DNA from: Dyella_B sp035277725
GTDB taxonomy: Bacteria; Pseudomonadota; Gammaproteobacteria; Xanthomonadales; Rhodanobacteraceae
DNA: 64,000 nt
Assembly: GCF_035277725.1 (NCBI RefSeq)
Contig: NZ_DATEJY010000030.1
Location: 1 to 64,000, forward strand
Direction: 5' to 3'
The notes under the pieces were generated by a model, which was not told where the DNA came from, did no database searches, and was given only the letters and a program-made list of their open reading frames with translations. A program made the translations under genes and the position numbers. Each line of letters opens with the position of its first letter. Position 1 is the first letter of the stretch. Positions 8,447 to 19,160 of the stretch are shown in pieces.

Positions 8447-10407
8447 GGCTGATCTCCTTCCACCGGTTGCGCGCCCATGCGCTCGCGGTATTCCAGTTCA
8501 AATTTTCGTCGCAGCAAGGCGCCGGGATCATCGGGCACGCGTTGCAAGTCGCGCCGCACATCGTTGGGTAGTTTCGATAGCGGATCGTCACTTTCGACAG
8601 CGCCGAGTTCATGCGCGGGCGTGGTGCCGCTTTTCTTTTGTGCGCTAGCCAAGGCTTGATTCATTTGCGCTTGCAAGCGTTGCTGCGCTTTGTCGGCTTG
8701 CGCCCGTTCGCTGCTGGACGCAGGCGCGGGAGCTGGCTTGGGGGCGTCTTGCGCTGGGGAGCTGCTCGTGTCCTGTTGCGCATCATGTTGTTGCTGGCCA
8801 TCGTTGGGTGACGATTGGTTTTGGCCGTTGCTTCCCTGCTGTGCGTCCGCCTGTTGGTGCTGGCCGTTCTGGCCTTGATCCTTCTGTTGCTGTTCGCCAC
8901 CTTGCTGACCAGACTGTCCGCTCTGCTGCCTCTGGCCTTGCTGCGATTGACCGGACGATTGCCCGTTCTGGCCTTGCTGGTTGTTCTGGCCGCCCTGCCC
9001 GCCCGAGTGCTGTTGTTGCGGCGAGGTTGACGATGCTTGCTGCTGCTTGCGCATCGCCTCTTCCACCAGCTTGCGGTTGGCCTGTGCATCTTGATTGTGC
9101 GGATCGAGCTGCAGTGCGCGATCGTAAGCCTTGATGGCATCCTGATAGTGACCCAGCTTGGCCAGCGCGTTGCCCAGGTTATATGGCGCATCGGCGCCTT
9201 TCGCCTGCTGCAGTGCCTGTGCGGCGGCGGCGTAGTCGCCGGCGCGATAGGCGGCCGCACCGCGCCAGGCCGGATCCTGCGCAAGCTGCTGCGCTTTGGC
9301 GGCATTGCCCTGACGCAAGGCGCTTGCGGCTTGTTGATCCGGTCGCTGCCACCAGTCACGCCAGCCGGATGCGTTGGCAGTCGTCGGCAACATCGGTAAC
9401 AGGATCAACGGCAGCATCAAGACCCAGCCGCGACGGAAAGCCATGGCGGCAACCAGCAGCAGCGGCAACAGCAACCAGGGACCGCGGTCCTGCCACACGT
9501 CAGCTTCCTGCCCTTCCGCCACCGATGCGTGTTGTGGTGGACTCAGTGCCGCATGCAAGGCAGCGACATCCTGCGCGTTATCGCTCATGGACACATAGCG
9601 ACCGCCGCCTGCTTCGGCAAGCGCGTGCAGGTTGGCATCGTTGCGGCGAGCGATGGCGATATTGCCCTGGTCATCGTGCACGAAGCCGCCCTCGGCACTC
9701 GAGACCGGCGCACCTTGCGTTGTGCCGACGCCCAATACAGAAACATGCACGCCAGATGACAACGCAGCACGTGCCGCGGCTTGTGCGGCCGCATCGGCAT
9801 CATCCGTCACCAGTACGATCGAGCCACTGGCAAGCTTGGCGTTGTGAATCAGCTTCACGCCCTGCTGGATGGCTTGTGCAGCATCGTTGCCATCGACCGG
9901 CATCACGTCGGGCGACATTGCTTCCAACAGTGATTCCAGGCTGTGCGCATCGCTGGTCAGCGGCGCCACCACGAAGGCCTGGCCGGCATAACCGATGAGT
10001 GCGTTCAAGCCATCCTGGTTTGCCATCAATAGATCACGCACCTTGTAACGCGCGCGTTCAAGCCGGCTTGGTTGCACGTCACGCGCGAGCATGTGCTGCG
10101 ACAGCGAAAGCGCCACCACCTGCGCGGCGCGATCGTTGAACAGCGGTGCGGTTACCTTGCTCCAGGTTGGTCCCGCCAGCGCCAGTACACCCAAGGTCCA
10201 CCCCAGCGCGAGCAGGCCCGAAGGGGCACGCGCATGACGCATCTCGCCACCGATCAGGTGCGGCAGCAATGCCGGATCAGCCAGCCTGCTGAGCGCGCGC
10301 TGCGAGGCATTGCCGCGCGCGCCGAACCAGATCAGCAACGGCAATGCCAGCAATCCCAACAACCATAGTGGTTGCAGGAAATGGAATGGATGCAGGGCTG
10401 CGCTCAT
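8443..10407 (-). CDS. VWA-TPR fusion protein (BatB-BatC type)
   Basis: A 654-residue protein with two N-terminal membrane helices (about 11-30 and 63-80), a von Willebrand A domain (about 95-300), another membrane segment near 330-355, a TPR region (about 396-450; YNLGNALAKLGHYQDAIKAY), then a Gln/Asn/Gly/Ser-rich low-complexity stretch at about 452-562 and a charged end. In the VWA domain the metal site is degenerate: where DxSxS is expected the sequence is SLSQH (101-105). The ATG at 10407 overlaps the previous stop (ATGA). The fusion of BatB and BatC functions is known in gammaproteobacteria; the role is probably scaffolding with MoxR. Confidence 0.88.
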   Translation of the reverse strand: MSAALHPFHFLQPLWLLGLLALPLLIWFGARGNASQRALSRLADPALLPHLIGGEMRHARAPSGLLALGWTLGVLALAGPTWSKVTAPLFNDRAAQVVALSLSQHMLARDVQPSRLERARYKVRDLLMANQDGLNALIGYAGQAFVVAPLTSDAHSLESLLEAMSPDVMPVDGNDAAQAIQQGVKLIHNAKLASGSIVLVTDDADAAAQAAARAALSSGVHVSVLGVGTTQGAPVSSAEGGFVHDDQGNIAIARRNDANLHALAEAGGGRYVSMSDNAQDVAALHAALSPPQHASVAEGQEADVWQDRGPWLLLPLLLVAAMAFRRGWVLMLPLILLPMLPTTANASGWRDWWQRPDQQAASALRQGNAAKAQQLAQDPAWRGAAAYRAGDYAAAAQALQQAKGADAPYNLGNALAKLGHYQDAIKAYDRALQLDPHNQDAQANRKLVEEAMRKQQQASSTSPQQQHSGGQGGQNNQQGQNGQSSGQSQQGQRQQSGQSGQQGGEQQQKDQGQNGQHQQADAQQGSNGQNQSSPNDGQQQHDAQQDTSSSPAQDAPKPAPAPASSSERAQADKAQQRLQAQMNQALASAQKKSGTTPAHELGAVESDDPLSKLPNDVRRDLQRVPDDPGALLRRKFELEYRERMGAQPVEGDQP

Positions 10408-11381
10408 GCACCCGCTCCTTTCCAGCGCGGCCACAACAGACCCAGCAACAGGCAAATGCCAGCCAGCGCGAGGGGCACGCGAAACAGCTCATGATGCAAG
10501 CGGAATTCGCGGCCTTTTTGCGGCATGGGTTCCAGCGCATCGATGGCACGGTAGGCGTCGGCAAGCTGGTTGCCGTCCGTGGCGCGATAGAACTGGCCAC
10601 CGGTTTCATGCGCGATGTAAGTGAGCATATCGGCATCAAGGTCAGCCGACGGATTGACCACGCTGTTGCCGAACAAGCCTGGCACCACCATGCGCGTGGC
10701 GCCGATACCGATGGTGTAGATGCGCACACCTGCCGCCTTGGCGGCACGCGCTGCGTCCTGCGGTGAGATGCTGCCGGAATTGTTGACGCCATCCGTCAGC
10801 AGAATCAGCACACGCGCTTGTTCCGGCAATGCCGCGAGGCGCTTCACCGCCACGGCGATCGCATCGCCGATCGCCGTTTCCGTTCCCGGTAAGCCAACCG
10901 TGGCGCTCTGCAATTGCGCGCGTACGGCATTTAAATCATACGTAAGCGGTGTGACCAGAAACGCGTGCGTGCCAAACAGCACCAAGCCAAGCTCGTCGCC
11001 ACTGCGGCGGGAAATGAAATCGCCCGCAATGGCTTCCACCGCACCGAAACGGCTCAACTGCTGGCCACCCAGCACCATATCCGGTGTTTCCATGCTGCCG
11101 GAAAGGTCGACGGCAAGCATCATCGCGCGGCCACTGTGCGTTTGCGCTTGCGGCGGCCCAATGATCTGCGGCCTTGCCGCCGCGGTGAGCAGAGCAAGCC
11201 AACCCAACACCAGCAACCAGGACGCCGCGCTGCGCGTTGCCAGATGACCGCTTACGCTCCACGACAGCGATGCATGCGGCAAGCGCAGCGCCTGACCTGG
11301 CGATGCGGGTTTCACCGCGCGCCAGATCAGCCATGGCAGCGGCAACAAGACGAAGACCCAGGGCCACGCAAATTCAGGCAT
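10404..11381 (-). CDS. VWA domain membrane protein (BatA type)
   Basis: A 325-residue protein. The N-terminal membrane helices are at about 1-20 and 53-72, the VWA domain at about 85-280, and a C-terminal membrane helix near 300-320. The metal-ion-dependent adhesion site is intact here: DLSGS in AVDLSGSMET, and TDGVNNSG as the later Asp-bearing loop. That contrasts with the degenerate partner encoded next. It sits in the middle of the bat operon; its start overlaps the end of the DUF4381 gene by eight bases and its stop overlaps the VWA-TPR start. Confidence 0.92.
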   Translation of the reverse strand: MPEFAWPWVFVLLPLPWLIWRAVKPASPGQALRLPHASLSWSVSGHLATRSAASWLLVLGWLALLTAAARPQIIGPPQAQTHSGRAMMLAVDLSGSMETPDMVLGGQQLSRFGAVEAIAGDFISRRSGDELGLVLFGTHAFLVTPLTYDLNAVRAQLQSATVGLPGTETAIGDAIAVAVKRLAALPEQARVLILLTDGVNNSGSISPQDAARAAKAAGVRIYTIGIGATRMVVPGLFGNSVVNPSADLDADMLTYIAHETGGQFYRATDGNQLADAYRAIDALEPMPQKGREFRLHHELFRVPLALAGICLLLGLLWPRWKGAGA

Positions 11382-11871
11382 GGCTGCGCTCCTGCGGCTT
11401 CATACGCCGCCACGCCGCATGCAGCCAACGATGGGCCGCTTCTTCCACAGCGGATCGATTGAACTCGGCATGTGGCTGATACATCCGCGCTTCGAGCGTC
11501 ATCAACGTATCGAGGGTTGCATCGTCAACCGGCACCTGTGCCAAGGCATGCCGCCATGGCTCGCCTTGCAGATGACGTGCTTCGGCGCTGTAACGCCATA
11601 CGGCCCGGCGCAGAAGTTGATGCAAGGCGGTGGCGTAAGCGATGTCGTCATGTGCGTGGCGATCTGCCAATTGCCGGATCTCGAGCAGGACGCGTGCGCG
11701 CCAGATGCGTGCGCGACGTGCGCGGCGGTAAAGCAGATATCCAGTAATCAGCAACACTATTGCGACGGCCAGCACGATCCACCAACCCGGCGCAGGTGGC
11801 CACCACGAGGGATTGGGTGGCAGGTGGATATCGCGCAGAGGCAGCGGATCTTGTGGCAGCCGTGCGCTCAT
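11374..11871 (-). CDS. DUF4381 domain membrane protein of the moxR/bat operon
   Basis: A 165-residue protein with one membrane helix (WWIVLAVAIVLLITGYLLY, about residues 29-47) preceded by a Pro/Trp-rich segment (DIHLPPNPSWWPP) and followed by a basic, helical cytoplasmic domain. The N-terminal motif and size match DUF4381, regularly found between DUF58 and VWA genes. The ATG at 11871 overlaps the DUF58 stop (ATGA). Its exact function is unknown; by position it is a small membrane subunit of the MoxR-VWA system. Confidence 0.88.
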   Translation of the reverse strand: MSARLPQDPLPLRDIHLPPNPSWWPPAPGWWIVLAVAIVLLITGYLLYRRARRARIWRARVLLEIRQLADRHAHDDIAYATALHQLLRRAVWRYSAEARHLQGEPWRHALAQVPVDDATLDTLMTLEARMYQPHAEFNRSAVEEAAHRWLHAAWRRMKPQERSHA

Positions 11872-12796
11872 CGCCGTCCCCCGCCATTGCGCAGCAACGT
11901 GCTGACCGCATCCAGCGGATCGGCAGCCGTATCGATGATGCGACGGGGAATGCCGAGTGAAGCCGTCATCGCGGCGAGTCTTGCTTGTCCTTCGCCTAGG
12001 CTCTGCTGAAAGGCTTCGCGCTGATGTTCGGTTTGCAGAATCAACCGCCGACGTTCGCCATGGTGTTCCACGGGATAGCTGCCCGCCGGAGCCGACTGCA
12101 GTTCCAGTGCGTCGGCGACGATCAGCGTACGCACGGCGGTATGTCGCATCATCTCCAGCAGGCGATCGCGCGCGGCTTGATCGCTGCTTTGACCATCGCT
12201 GATCAGCAGTACCCGATTGGCGCCATGCTGAAGCTTGATCACATGCTGCAATGCCTGCGACAGCGGCTGACCTTGTCCTGACGTGACGGCATCGCATTGT
12301 GCCAACGCGCCGCATACATCCAGGGCACCACGCACACCGCCACGCGGACGTTGCAGATGGCTGCTTTCACCAAACACCATCAAGCCCACGCGCTCACCGG
12401 CCTTGGCCGCATGCCATGCAGCCAGCGCTGCGGCACGTGCAGCCTGCACCGATTTGAAGCGCACACGCGTGCCGAAACGCATGCTGGGATGTTGATCAAG
12501 CAGAATCAGCAGCTGACCTTCGCGTTCTTCCTGGAACAATTTGGTGTGCAGGCGGCCACTGCGCGCGGTCAATCGCCAATCCATGCGGCGCACATCGTCG
12601 CCTGGCTGATACGCGCGCGATTCGGCGTAATCCATGCCGCGGCCGTAGAGGCGACTGGTTTGCGTGCCCACGCGCGTGGCTCGGCTATCCTGCGGCGGCA
12701 TGCGCAAACGCGTGACGCGACCGCGCAAGGCGATCAGCTCCGCCAATGAAACGCGGACGCGCCCATCGCCATCCGTCTGATTCGATACGACTGCAT

Positions 12797-12800
<4 letters not shown>
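11868..12800 (-). CDS. DUF58 domain protein of the moxR/bat operon
   Basis: A 310-residue soluble protein with the DUF58 core GDDVRRMDWRLTARSGRLHT and KLFQEEREGQLLILLDQ, where a VWA-like fold begins. DUF58 proteins accompany MoxR ATPases almost everywhere and are thought to be MoxR clients or adaptors. Its start overlaps the moxR stop by four bases and its stop overlaps the DUF4381 start, so expression is tightly coupled. No membrane segment is visible, in contrast to the longer DUF58 proteins of other bacteria. Confidence 0.9.
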
Positions 12801-13792
<992 letters not shown>

Positions 13793-13872
13793 CCGAGAAT
13801 CCTGTACTGCTTGGTGGGGCTTAAGACCACAGCGTGGTAGGAAAGTTTGGTCGCTTGTCCGTCGTAAAGCAA

Positions 13873-13898
13873 AAGGGGCGGCACAGCGGCCGCCCCTT
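13873..13898 (-). terminator. Rho-independent terminator of the pil operon
   Basis: A ten-base perfect stem AAGGGGCGGC / GCCGCCCCTT with a six-base loop, followed on the minus strand by TTTT. It lies 24 bases after the pilQ stop and separates the pil operon from the moxR operon. Confidence 0.85.
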
Positions 13899-13921
13899 CG
13901 ATTTGTCTTGCAAGTCCGCGC

Positions 13922-16123
13922 TTATTGCAGGCTGTCGCTGAGGATGCGCGGGGTGACGAAGATCAGCAGTTCGTCCTTGTCATTCACACGCTGCGTACTG
14001 CGGAACAGGAAGCCGACCCCGGGGATATCACCCAACCACGGCACCTTGTTGATGTTGTCGGTCTTGCTGATTTCGTAGATGCCACCCAGGACCACCGTCT
14101 GGCCGTTATCCACCAACACCGAGGTGTTGAGCGAACGGGTATCGATCACCGGCACCTGACCGCTGCCTGGCACGGTGATGTAGTTGTGCAGTGAATCCTT
14201 GTTCACGTTGATCGCCAGGAACACGCGGTTGTCGGCCGTGATGGTCGGCGTGACCTTGAGCTCCAGCACCGCATCCTTGAACGCCACCGTCGCCGTTCCA
14301 CTGGCGCCACCACCACCTGTGCTGTTCTGGTAGGTGACGTAGCCGATTTCCTGACCCTGGCGGATATCCGCTTCCTGCTGGTTGGCGGTGATCACGCGCG
14401 GGCTGGATACCAGCTGGCTGCGACCTTCCGCTTGCGATGCGGACAGCTCCAGATCCAGGGCGTAATTCTTGCCGAGGATGGCAGCGGCAATGGTCGACGC
14501 CGTGCCCGTGGACGGCGTGGCCGGCAAATTAACTTGCTGGTAGTTCTGCAGACCGTTGTACGTGGTGGTCGTGGTACCGCTCGTTGTCGCCGGCAGAAGA
14601 CCGCTACCAAGCGACAGTGTCTGGCCGCTCGGATTGACCTGCCTACCGTTTATGCCCCACTGAACACCCAGGTCGCGCTCGAAATCATCGGTTGCGATCA
14701 CAATGCGCGACTCGATCAATACCTGCTGCACCGGGCGATCCAGCTCCGAAACGATGGCGCGTATCTCAGCAGTCTTTTCCGACGTATCGTTGAGCAGCAG
14801 AGTGTTCGTACGCTGATCGAAGGTGACGCTGCCGCGCGGCGAGAGGAATCCGCGGTGTTCGTTAGCTGCGCCACTGCCACCACCACCGCCGCCCGTGCTC
14901 TGCTGAGCACCCGTCGTCAGCAACTTGGCAATATCCTGCGCCTTGCCATAGCTGATCGGAATGTACGTGGTAACCAGCGGCGCCGTATCCTGCGCCTTGA
15001 AGCGCGCATCCGCCACGCTCTGCTCGTAATCAGCCAGCTCCTTCTGCGGCGCAATCCAGATCACGTTGCCATCGCGGCGCTTGTCCAGGTCCTTGGAGCG
15101 AAGGATCACGTCCAGCGCCTGATCCCACGGCACGTTCACCAGACGCAACGTGACGCTGCCGCCCACGGTGTCGGAAGCCACCAGGTTCAGGCCCGACACA
15201 TCCGCCAGCAATTGCAGCGCGGAGCGCACCGGAATGTCCTGGAAGTTGAAGGTGACGCGGCTGCCCGTGTAAACCGGTTGTGCTTCGGAAGCAGGATTGG
15301 TGTTCTTCGAATCTTGCTTCTTCGGTGTCACCTCCACCACGTACTGATTGCCAGTCTGATAGGAGGACACATCCGCGTCGCCGCTGTACGCAATGTCGAT
15401 GCGCGCGCCATTCGGCGTGGACTTGGGCGAAATCGACTGCACCGGTGTCGCAAAATCCAGCACGTTCAAGCGCTGCGACTGGCTGGCCGGGAGCTGCGCA
15501 TTGGTCACGTCCACGGCAATATTGCCGTTTTCGCGATGCATGTTCGCGTTGGCACCGGCGCCGGCAAAGTTGATCAGCACGCGGCCGGAACCGTTCGGAC
15601 CACGCTGGAAGTCGATGTTGCTGACCGCCGGACCGTTAAGTGCCGATGGCAATGCCTTCGAGGGATCGATGGTCGCTGCGGTCGTCACCGGCTGCGATTG
15701 CGTGCCGTTGTTGACTACCAGCACGAGGCTGTTGCCTTCCACGCTCGACTTGTAGGTGGAGGCCTGCATCAGTTCGACCACGACGCGGGTGCGACCTCCG
15801 GCAGCTACGGCCGAGACACCGGTCGTGGTGCCGACGCCGATGTCCTGGTGGCGGGCCGCGTCGTTGGTGGTGTCCGGAAAGTCGATCGCGATGCGCGGCG
15901 GCGTTTCGGTCGTGAAGATGTTCGGTTGCGGCACCTGGTTGCTGTCGAAGCTCATGCGCAGCTCGACGCGGCCACCCGGCAGTGTTTTGTAGGAGATGTT
16001 CTGCAGCGTGCTGGCTGCAGCGGCACTGGCCCAGACGGCAGAGCCCAGCGCCACGATGGTGATCAGGCAACGGTGGCCCAAGTGCATGGCGCGACTCCGG
16101 ACTGGTTGATTGAGATTAGTCAT
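13922..16123 (-). CDS. pilQ: Type IV pilus secretin PilQ
   Basis: A 733-residue outer-membrane secretin that forms the pore through which the pilus leaves the cell. Order: signal peptide (after a basic start, near ALGSAVWASAAAA), two AMIN peptidoglycan-binding domains (about 35-250), an STN/N0 domain (VRSALQLLADVSGLNLV), N1 domain, a Gly/Ser insert, then the secretin core (VPWLGDIPGVGFLFR, DELLIFVTPRI). The frame is open to 16231, but the ATG at 16123 is followed by the basic signal start and has AGGGG upstream. It is the last gene of pilMNOPQ and is followed by a terminator. Confidence 0.95.
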   Translation of the reverse strand: MTNLNQPVRSRAMHLGHRCLITIVALGSAVWASAAAASTLQNISYKTLPGGRVELRMSFDSNQVPQPNIFTTETPPRIAIDFPDTTNDAARHQDIGVGTTTGVSAVAAGGRTRVVVELMQASTYKSSVEGNSLVLVVNNGTQSQPVTTAATIDPSKALPSALNGPAVSNIDFQRGPNGSGRVLINFAGAGANANMHRENGNIAVDVTNAQLPASQSQRLNVLDFATPVQSISPKSTPNGARIDIAYSGDADVSSYQTGNQYVVEVTPKKQDSKNTNPASEAQPVYTGSRVTFNFQDIPVRSALQLLADVSGLNLVASDTVGGSVTLRLVNVPWDQALDVILRSKDLDKRRDGNVIWIAPQKELADYEQSVADARFKAQDTAPLVTTYIPISYGKAQDIAKLLTTGAQQSTGGGGGGSGAANEHRGFLSPRGSVTFDQRTNTLLLNDTSEKTAEIRAIVSELDRPVQQVLIESRIVIATDDFERDLGVQWGINGRQVNPSGQTLSLGSGLLPATTSGTTTTTYNGLQNYQQVNLPATPSTGTASTIAAAILGKNYALDLELSASQAEGRSQLVSSPRVITANQQEADIRQGQEIGYVTYQNSTGGGGASGTATVAFKDAVLELKVTPTITADNRVFLAINVNKDSLHNYITVPGSGQVPVIDTRSLNTSVLVDNGQTVVLGGIYEISKTDNINKVPWLGDIPGVGFLFRSTQRVNDKDELLIFVTPRILSDSLQ

Positions 16124-16142
16124 TGCATCAGCCCCTGTATTC

Positions 16143-16676
16143 CTATTTCGCCTCAAGCGCGATGCTGGCTGGACGTTCCATCCAGCCGCCATTGCCGTTG
16201 GAAACCAATTCGACCAGGTCGACGTGGTCACCGGTGATGGCGGTGACGCGGCCGTAGTTCTGGCCCAAGTATTCGTTGATATGCACGCGATGGATCACTC
16301 CGCCGGGATCTTTGACGAGTGCTTCCATGGTGGAGCCAGCACCGATCGTGCCAACCATCCTCAAGCTGTCCAGCGAGTAAGCCTCCAGCGGCTGGCGCGG
16401 CCGGCCTTCATCCGGACGCGGGCCGTTGTTCTGACTCAACTCGTCCTGGCTGGGACTGAACGGGTCGCGTTTGTCCTGATCGCTATAGGTGAAGGTTTCG
16501 AAGGTTTTGATCACCGGCAACGCAGGAATCGGGGCACCGCGCTTGGCCTTCTCCTGCGCGACCCAGTCGCGCAAGTCGGACATGCCGCGCGTGCAACCGG
16601 CCAGCATCAGCGCGGTGGCGATCATCAGCGACAGCTTCACGAGGCGAACAGGCTTCATGGCAGTCATGACTCTCAT
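16143..16676 (-). CDS. pilP: Type IV pilus lipoprotein PilP
   Basis: A 177-residue inner-membrane lipoprotein that links the PilNO platform to the PilQ secretin. The lipobox is LMLAGC, with the acylated Cys near residue 28. The HR domain is in the second half (MVGTIGAGSTMEALVKDPGG). The ATG at 16676 overlaps the pilO stop (ATGA), consistent with coupling; a start at the internal Met (MKPVRLV) is also possible. pilQ follows after 19 bases. Confidence 0.93.
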   Translation of the reverse strand: MRVMTAMKPVRLVKLSLMIATALMLAGCTRGMSDLRDWVAQEKAKRGAPIPALPVIKTFETFTYSDQDKRDPFSPSQDELSQNNGPRPDEGRPRQPLEAYSLDSLRMVGTIGAGSTMEALVKDPGGVIHRVHINEYLGQNYGRVTAITGDHVDLVELVSNGNGGWMERPASIALEAK

Positions 16677-17332
16677 TTCTGCCCCCCGGCCTTCTTCGGC
16701 TTGCCCTCGTTCGTTTCGGAGTCTTCGAGGTAACGATAGGTCTTCACCGTGCCCTGCAAGACCAACAGCTGGTTGGCCGCCGGCTCCGAGCCCTTGGCAG
16801 GCGGATTGAGTGGTGTCAGCGATACGTCGTGCATGGTGAGGATCACCACGCGCGGCAGCGATGCCACGCCGCTGATGAAGGCGCCGAACTGGTGGTATGT
16901 GCCAATCATCTTCAGCTGGATCGGCTTTTCCGCGTAGAAGTCTTTGGGAATTTCCGTGCCTGGCTGGAACAGTTCCTGCTGCAGGCCGGCCGACAATGCC
17001 GTTTGCGACACGTCCACCAGCAGCTCAGGCATTTCCGTCTTGCTGGGCAGCTGACGCAGCAACTGGCGCAGCATGTCCTTCATTTCGTCCAACTGCTGCT
17101 GCAGGGCTTCGAGATTGACCGACTTGGCCTGCTTCTCGGAGAACTCTTTCTTCAGCTGTTCTTCCTTGTTGGCCAGCGTCTGCAGCTGGTCCTGCTGGTC
17201 GCTGATAACCACATACCAGCCAACCAGCATGATCACCAGGAACAGCAGCACCGTGAAAAACGTCTTGACCGACTTTGGCCAGCCGCCAATGTTGTTGCGA
17301 TCGAGACTGCGCAGATCGTCGAGGAGTTTCAT
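16673..17332 (-). CDS. pilO: Type IV pilus assembly protein PilO
   Basis: A 219-residue bitopic inner-membrane protein of the pilus alignment complex; it pairs with PilN. A short cytoplasmic start is followed by a membrane helix (about 25-45; TVLLFLVIMLVGWYVVI), then a coiled coil with leucine/glutamate heptads (about 50-95) and a ferredoxin-like domain. Length and order match PilO. It shares TAATG with the pilN stop. Confidence 0.95.
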   Translation of the reverse strand: MKLLDDLRSLDRNNIGGWPKSVKTFFTVLLFLVIMLVGWYVVISDQQDQLQTLANKEEQLKKEFSEKQAKSVNLEALQQQLDEMKDMLRQLLRQLPSKTEMPELLVDVSQTALSAGLQQELFQPGTEIPKDFYAEKPIQLKMIGTYHQFGAFISGVASLPRVVILTMHDVSLTPLNPPAKGSEPAANQLLVLQGTVKTYRYLEDSETNEGKPKKAGGQK

Positions 17333-18045
17333 TATTTGGCCCCTCCCTTGGCTGGCGCAGTGGCCGGTTTACCCGGTGCGGGCGCCATTGCAGGGGGTGT
17401 CGTAACAGCGGGCTTGGCAGCAGCGGGTGTCGCTGCGGCGGCCGCGCTTGTGCTCGACGAAGCGGGAGCGGAACCGGTCGCGCCCTGCGCGTTGCTATCG
17501 TCCTTGGGCTTGGACAGCGCCACGGTCAGGCCGAAGCTGTACGGCATCCGCGAGGCATCGTGGCTGTTCTCGGTCTTACTGAGGTCGGCCTGGCCCATCC
17601 ACGGCGACGCTTCGATGCTGCGCATGTACTCGGCCACGCTGGCGTTGGATTGCGCCACGCCGCCCAGCACCATCTGGTCGCCGCTCTGCTTGATCGAGGT
17701 CAGGCGTGCGCTGCTCGGAATGGTTTTCACCAATTCATCGAACAAGTGCACCATCTGCGAACGGTTGGCCTGCAGCTGTTCAATGATCTGCTTGCGTGCC
17801 AGCAACTGCGCACGCACTTTTTCCAGATCCTTGATCTTCTCCAGACGCGCATCGACCTGCTTGATCTGGTCCTGCATGTAGGCATTGCGATCGTTCTGGT
17901 TGTCGATGCGCATATCCATCCAGAACCACCACAGGAACATCACGCCGACGGCGATCAGGGCAGCCGCGCCCAGCTGCATGAAGAATTCGCGCTGCCGCAG
18001 TTTGCGGCGCTCGGCACGCCACGGAAGTAGGTTGATATGTGCCAT
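17332..18045 (-). CDS. pilN: Type IV pilus assembly protein PilN
   Basis: A 237-residue protein. The N-terminal INLLPWRAERRK motif is the part of PilN that inserts into PilM. One membrane helix follows (about 23-43), then a coiled coil and a ferredoxin-like domain. The C-terminal tail is an Ala/Pro-rich extension of about 50 residues not needed by the fold and variable in the family. The ATG at 18045 shares TGATG with the pilM stop and has GAGGAG upstream; the longer open frame upstream overlaps pilM and is rejected. Confidence 0.95.
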   Translation of the reverse strand: MAHINLLPWRAERRKLRQREFFMQLGAAALIAVGVMFLWWFWMDMRIDNQNDRNAYMQDQIKQVDARLEKIKDLEKVRAQLLARKQIIEQLQANRSQMVHLFDELVKTIPSSARLTSIKQSGDQMVLGGVAQSNASVAEYMRSIEASPWMGQADLSKTENSHDASRMPYSFGLTVALSKPKDDSNAQGATGSAPASSSTSAAAAATPAAAKPAVTTPPAMAPAPGKPATAPAKGGAK

Positions 18046-19103
18046 CAGTCGAAACTCCTCATGGCGAGTCCGACCGCGATCATCAATGCGGGCGCGTCCT
18101 GGGTCAGCGACTGTGCCTGCACTCGATTGGAGAGCGACATGCGCGCCAGCGGGTTGGCCACCACGCAGGGCAGGCCAAGCTGCTCTTCGAGCATCGCGCT
18201 GATGCCTTCGATCGATGCGCAACCGCCGGCCAGCACCACTTGGTCAACCTTGCTGAACTCGCTGCCTGCGTAGAAAAACTGCAACAGGCGGCTGATCTGC
18301 TGTACCAGTGATTCCTTGAACGGTTGCAGCGCCTCGGTCTCGTAGGACTCCGGCAAACCACCCTTGCGCTTGGCACGACCGGCTTCCTCATAGGAAAGGC
18401 CGTAGCGGCGCATGATTTCATCGGTGAGCTGCTTGCCGCCGAATACTTGTTCGCGCGAGTAGATCGTGCGCTGGTTCTTCAGCACTGACAGCGTGGTCAT
18501 GGTGGCGCCAATGTCGACCACGGCCACCAGTGCGTCACGGCCGACATTCAACTGGTCGGCGATCAGCGTGAAGGCGTTCTCCATCGCGAAGGCTTCGACG
18601 TCGACCACCTGCGCGCTAAGGCCACCGAGGTCGAGCGCCGCCACGCGCATGTCCACGTTCTCCGTGCGCGAGGCCGCCAGGAGAATGTTGTTCATTTCGG
18701 GGTTGTCGCGTACCGGCCCGAGCACCTCGAAATCGAGGCTCACTTCCTCGATCGGGTATGGGATGTACTGGTTGGCCTCGACCTGGATCTGGCCTTCCAG
18801 ATCTTCTTCCGACAGCTCTGCCGGCATCGGCACGATGCGCGTGATCACCGCAGAACCGGCCACGGCCGCCGCAGCGTGCTTGACCTTGGCGCCGGAGCGC
18901 GACAGCGCGCGACGTACGGCCTCGCCCACTGCCTCGACTTCGACAATGTTCTTTTCGACCACCGCATTCGGGGGCAGCGGCTCGATCGCGTAGTGTTCCA
19001 CGCGATAGCGACCTCCTGCCTGGCTAAGCTGCAGCAGCTTGACGGCGGTCGAGCTAATGTCGACGCCGACCAGCGGCGGCTTCTTGGGTGTAAAGAGCCC
19101 CAC
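18045..19103 (-). CDS. pilM: Type IV pilus assembly ATPase-like protein PilM
   Basis: A 352-residue cytoplasmic actin-like protein. It starts with KPPLVGVDISSTAVKLLQL (phosphate-1 loop), has VAVVDIGATMTTLSVL (phosphate-2) and VVLAGGCASIEGI (adenosine motif), the FtsA/PilM nucleotide fold. It recruits PilN and anchors the alignment complex. The start is GTG with AGGGGGAA upstream. It is the first gene of the operon and is transcribed divergently from mrcA, a conserved arrangement in gammaproteobacteria. Confidence 0.96.
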   Translation of the reverse strand: MGLFTPKKPPLVGVDISSTAVKLLQLSQAGGRYRVEHYAIEPLPPNAVVEKNIVEVEAVGEAVRRALSRSGAKVKHAAAAVAGSAVITRIVPMPAELSEEDLEGQIQVEANQYIPYPIEEVSLDFEVLGPVRDNPEMNNILLAASRTENVDMRVAALDLGGLSAQVVDVEAFAMENAFTLIADQLNVGRDALVAVVDIGATMTTLSVLKNQRTIYSREQVFGGKQLTDEIMRRYGLSYEEAGRAKRKGGLPESYETEALQPFKESLVQQISRLLQFFYAGSEFSKVDQVVLAGGCASIEGISAMLEEQLGLPCVVANPLARMSLSNRVQAQSLTQDAPALMIAVGLAMRSFD

Positions 19104-19160
19104 GACGATTCCCCCTTGACCCCTGGCGCTTCCGCCAGATACTGGCAGGATTGCCGGGTC

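Noticed and set aside
14432..16237. A 601-codon open frame on the plus strand opposite pilQ
   Set aside because: It mirrors the pilQ reading frame, is rich in Arg/His as antisense frames in GC-rich DNA are, and matches no family; pilQ itself is certain.
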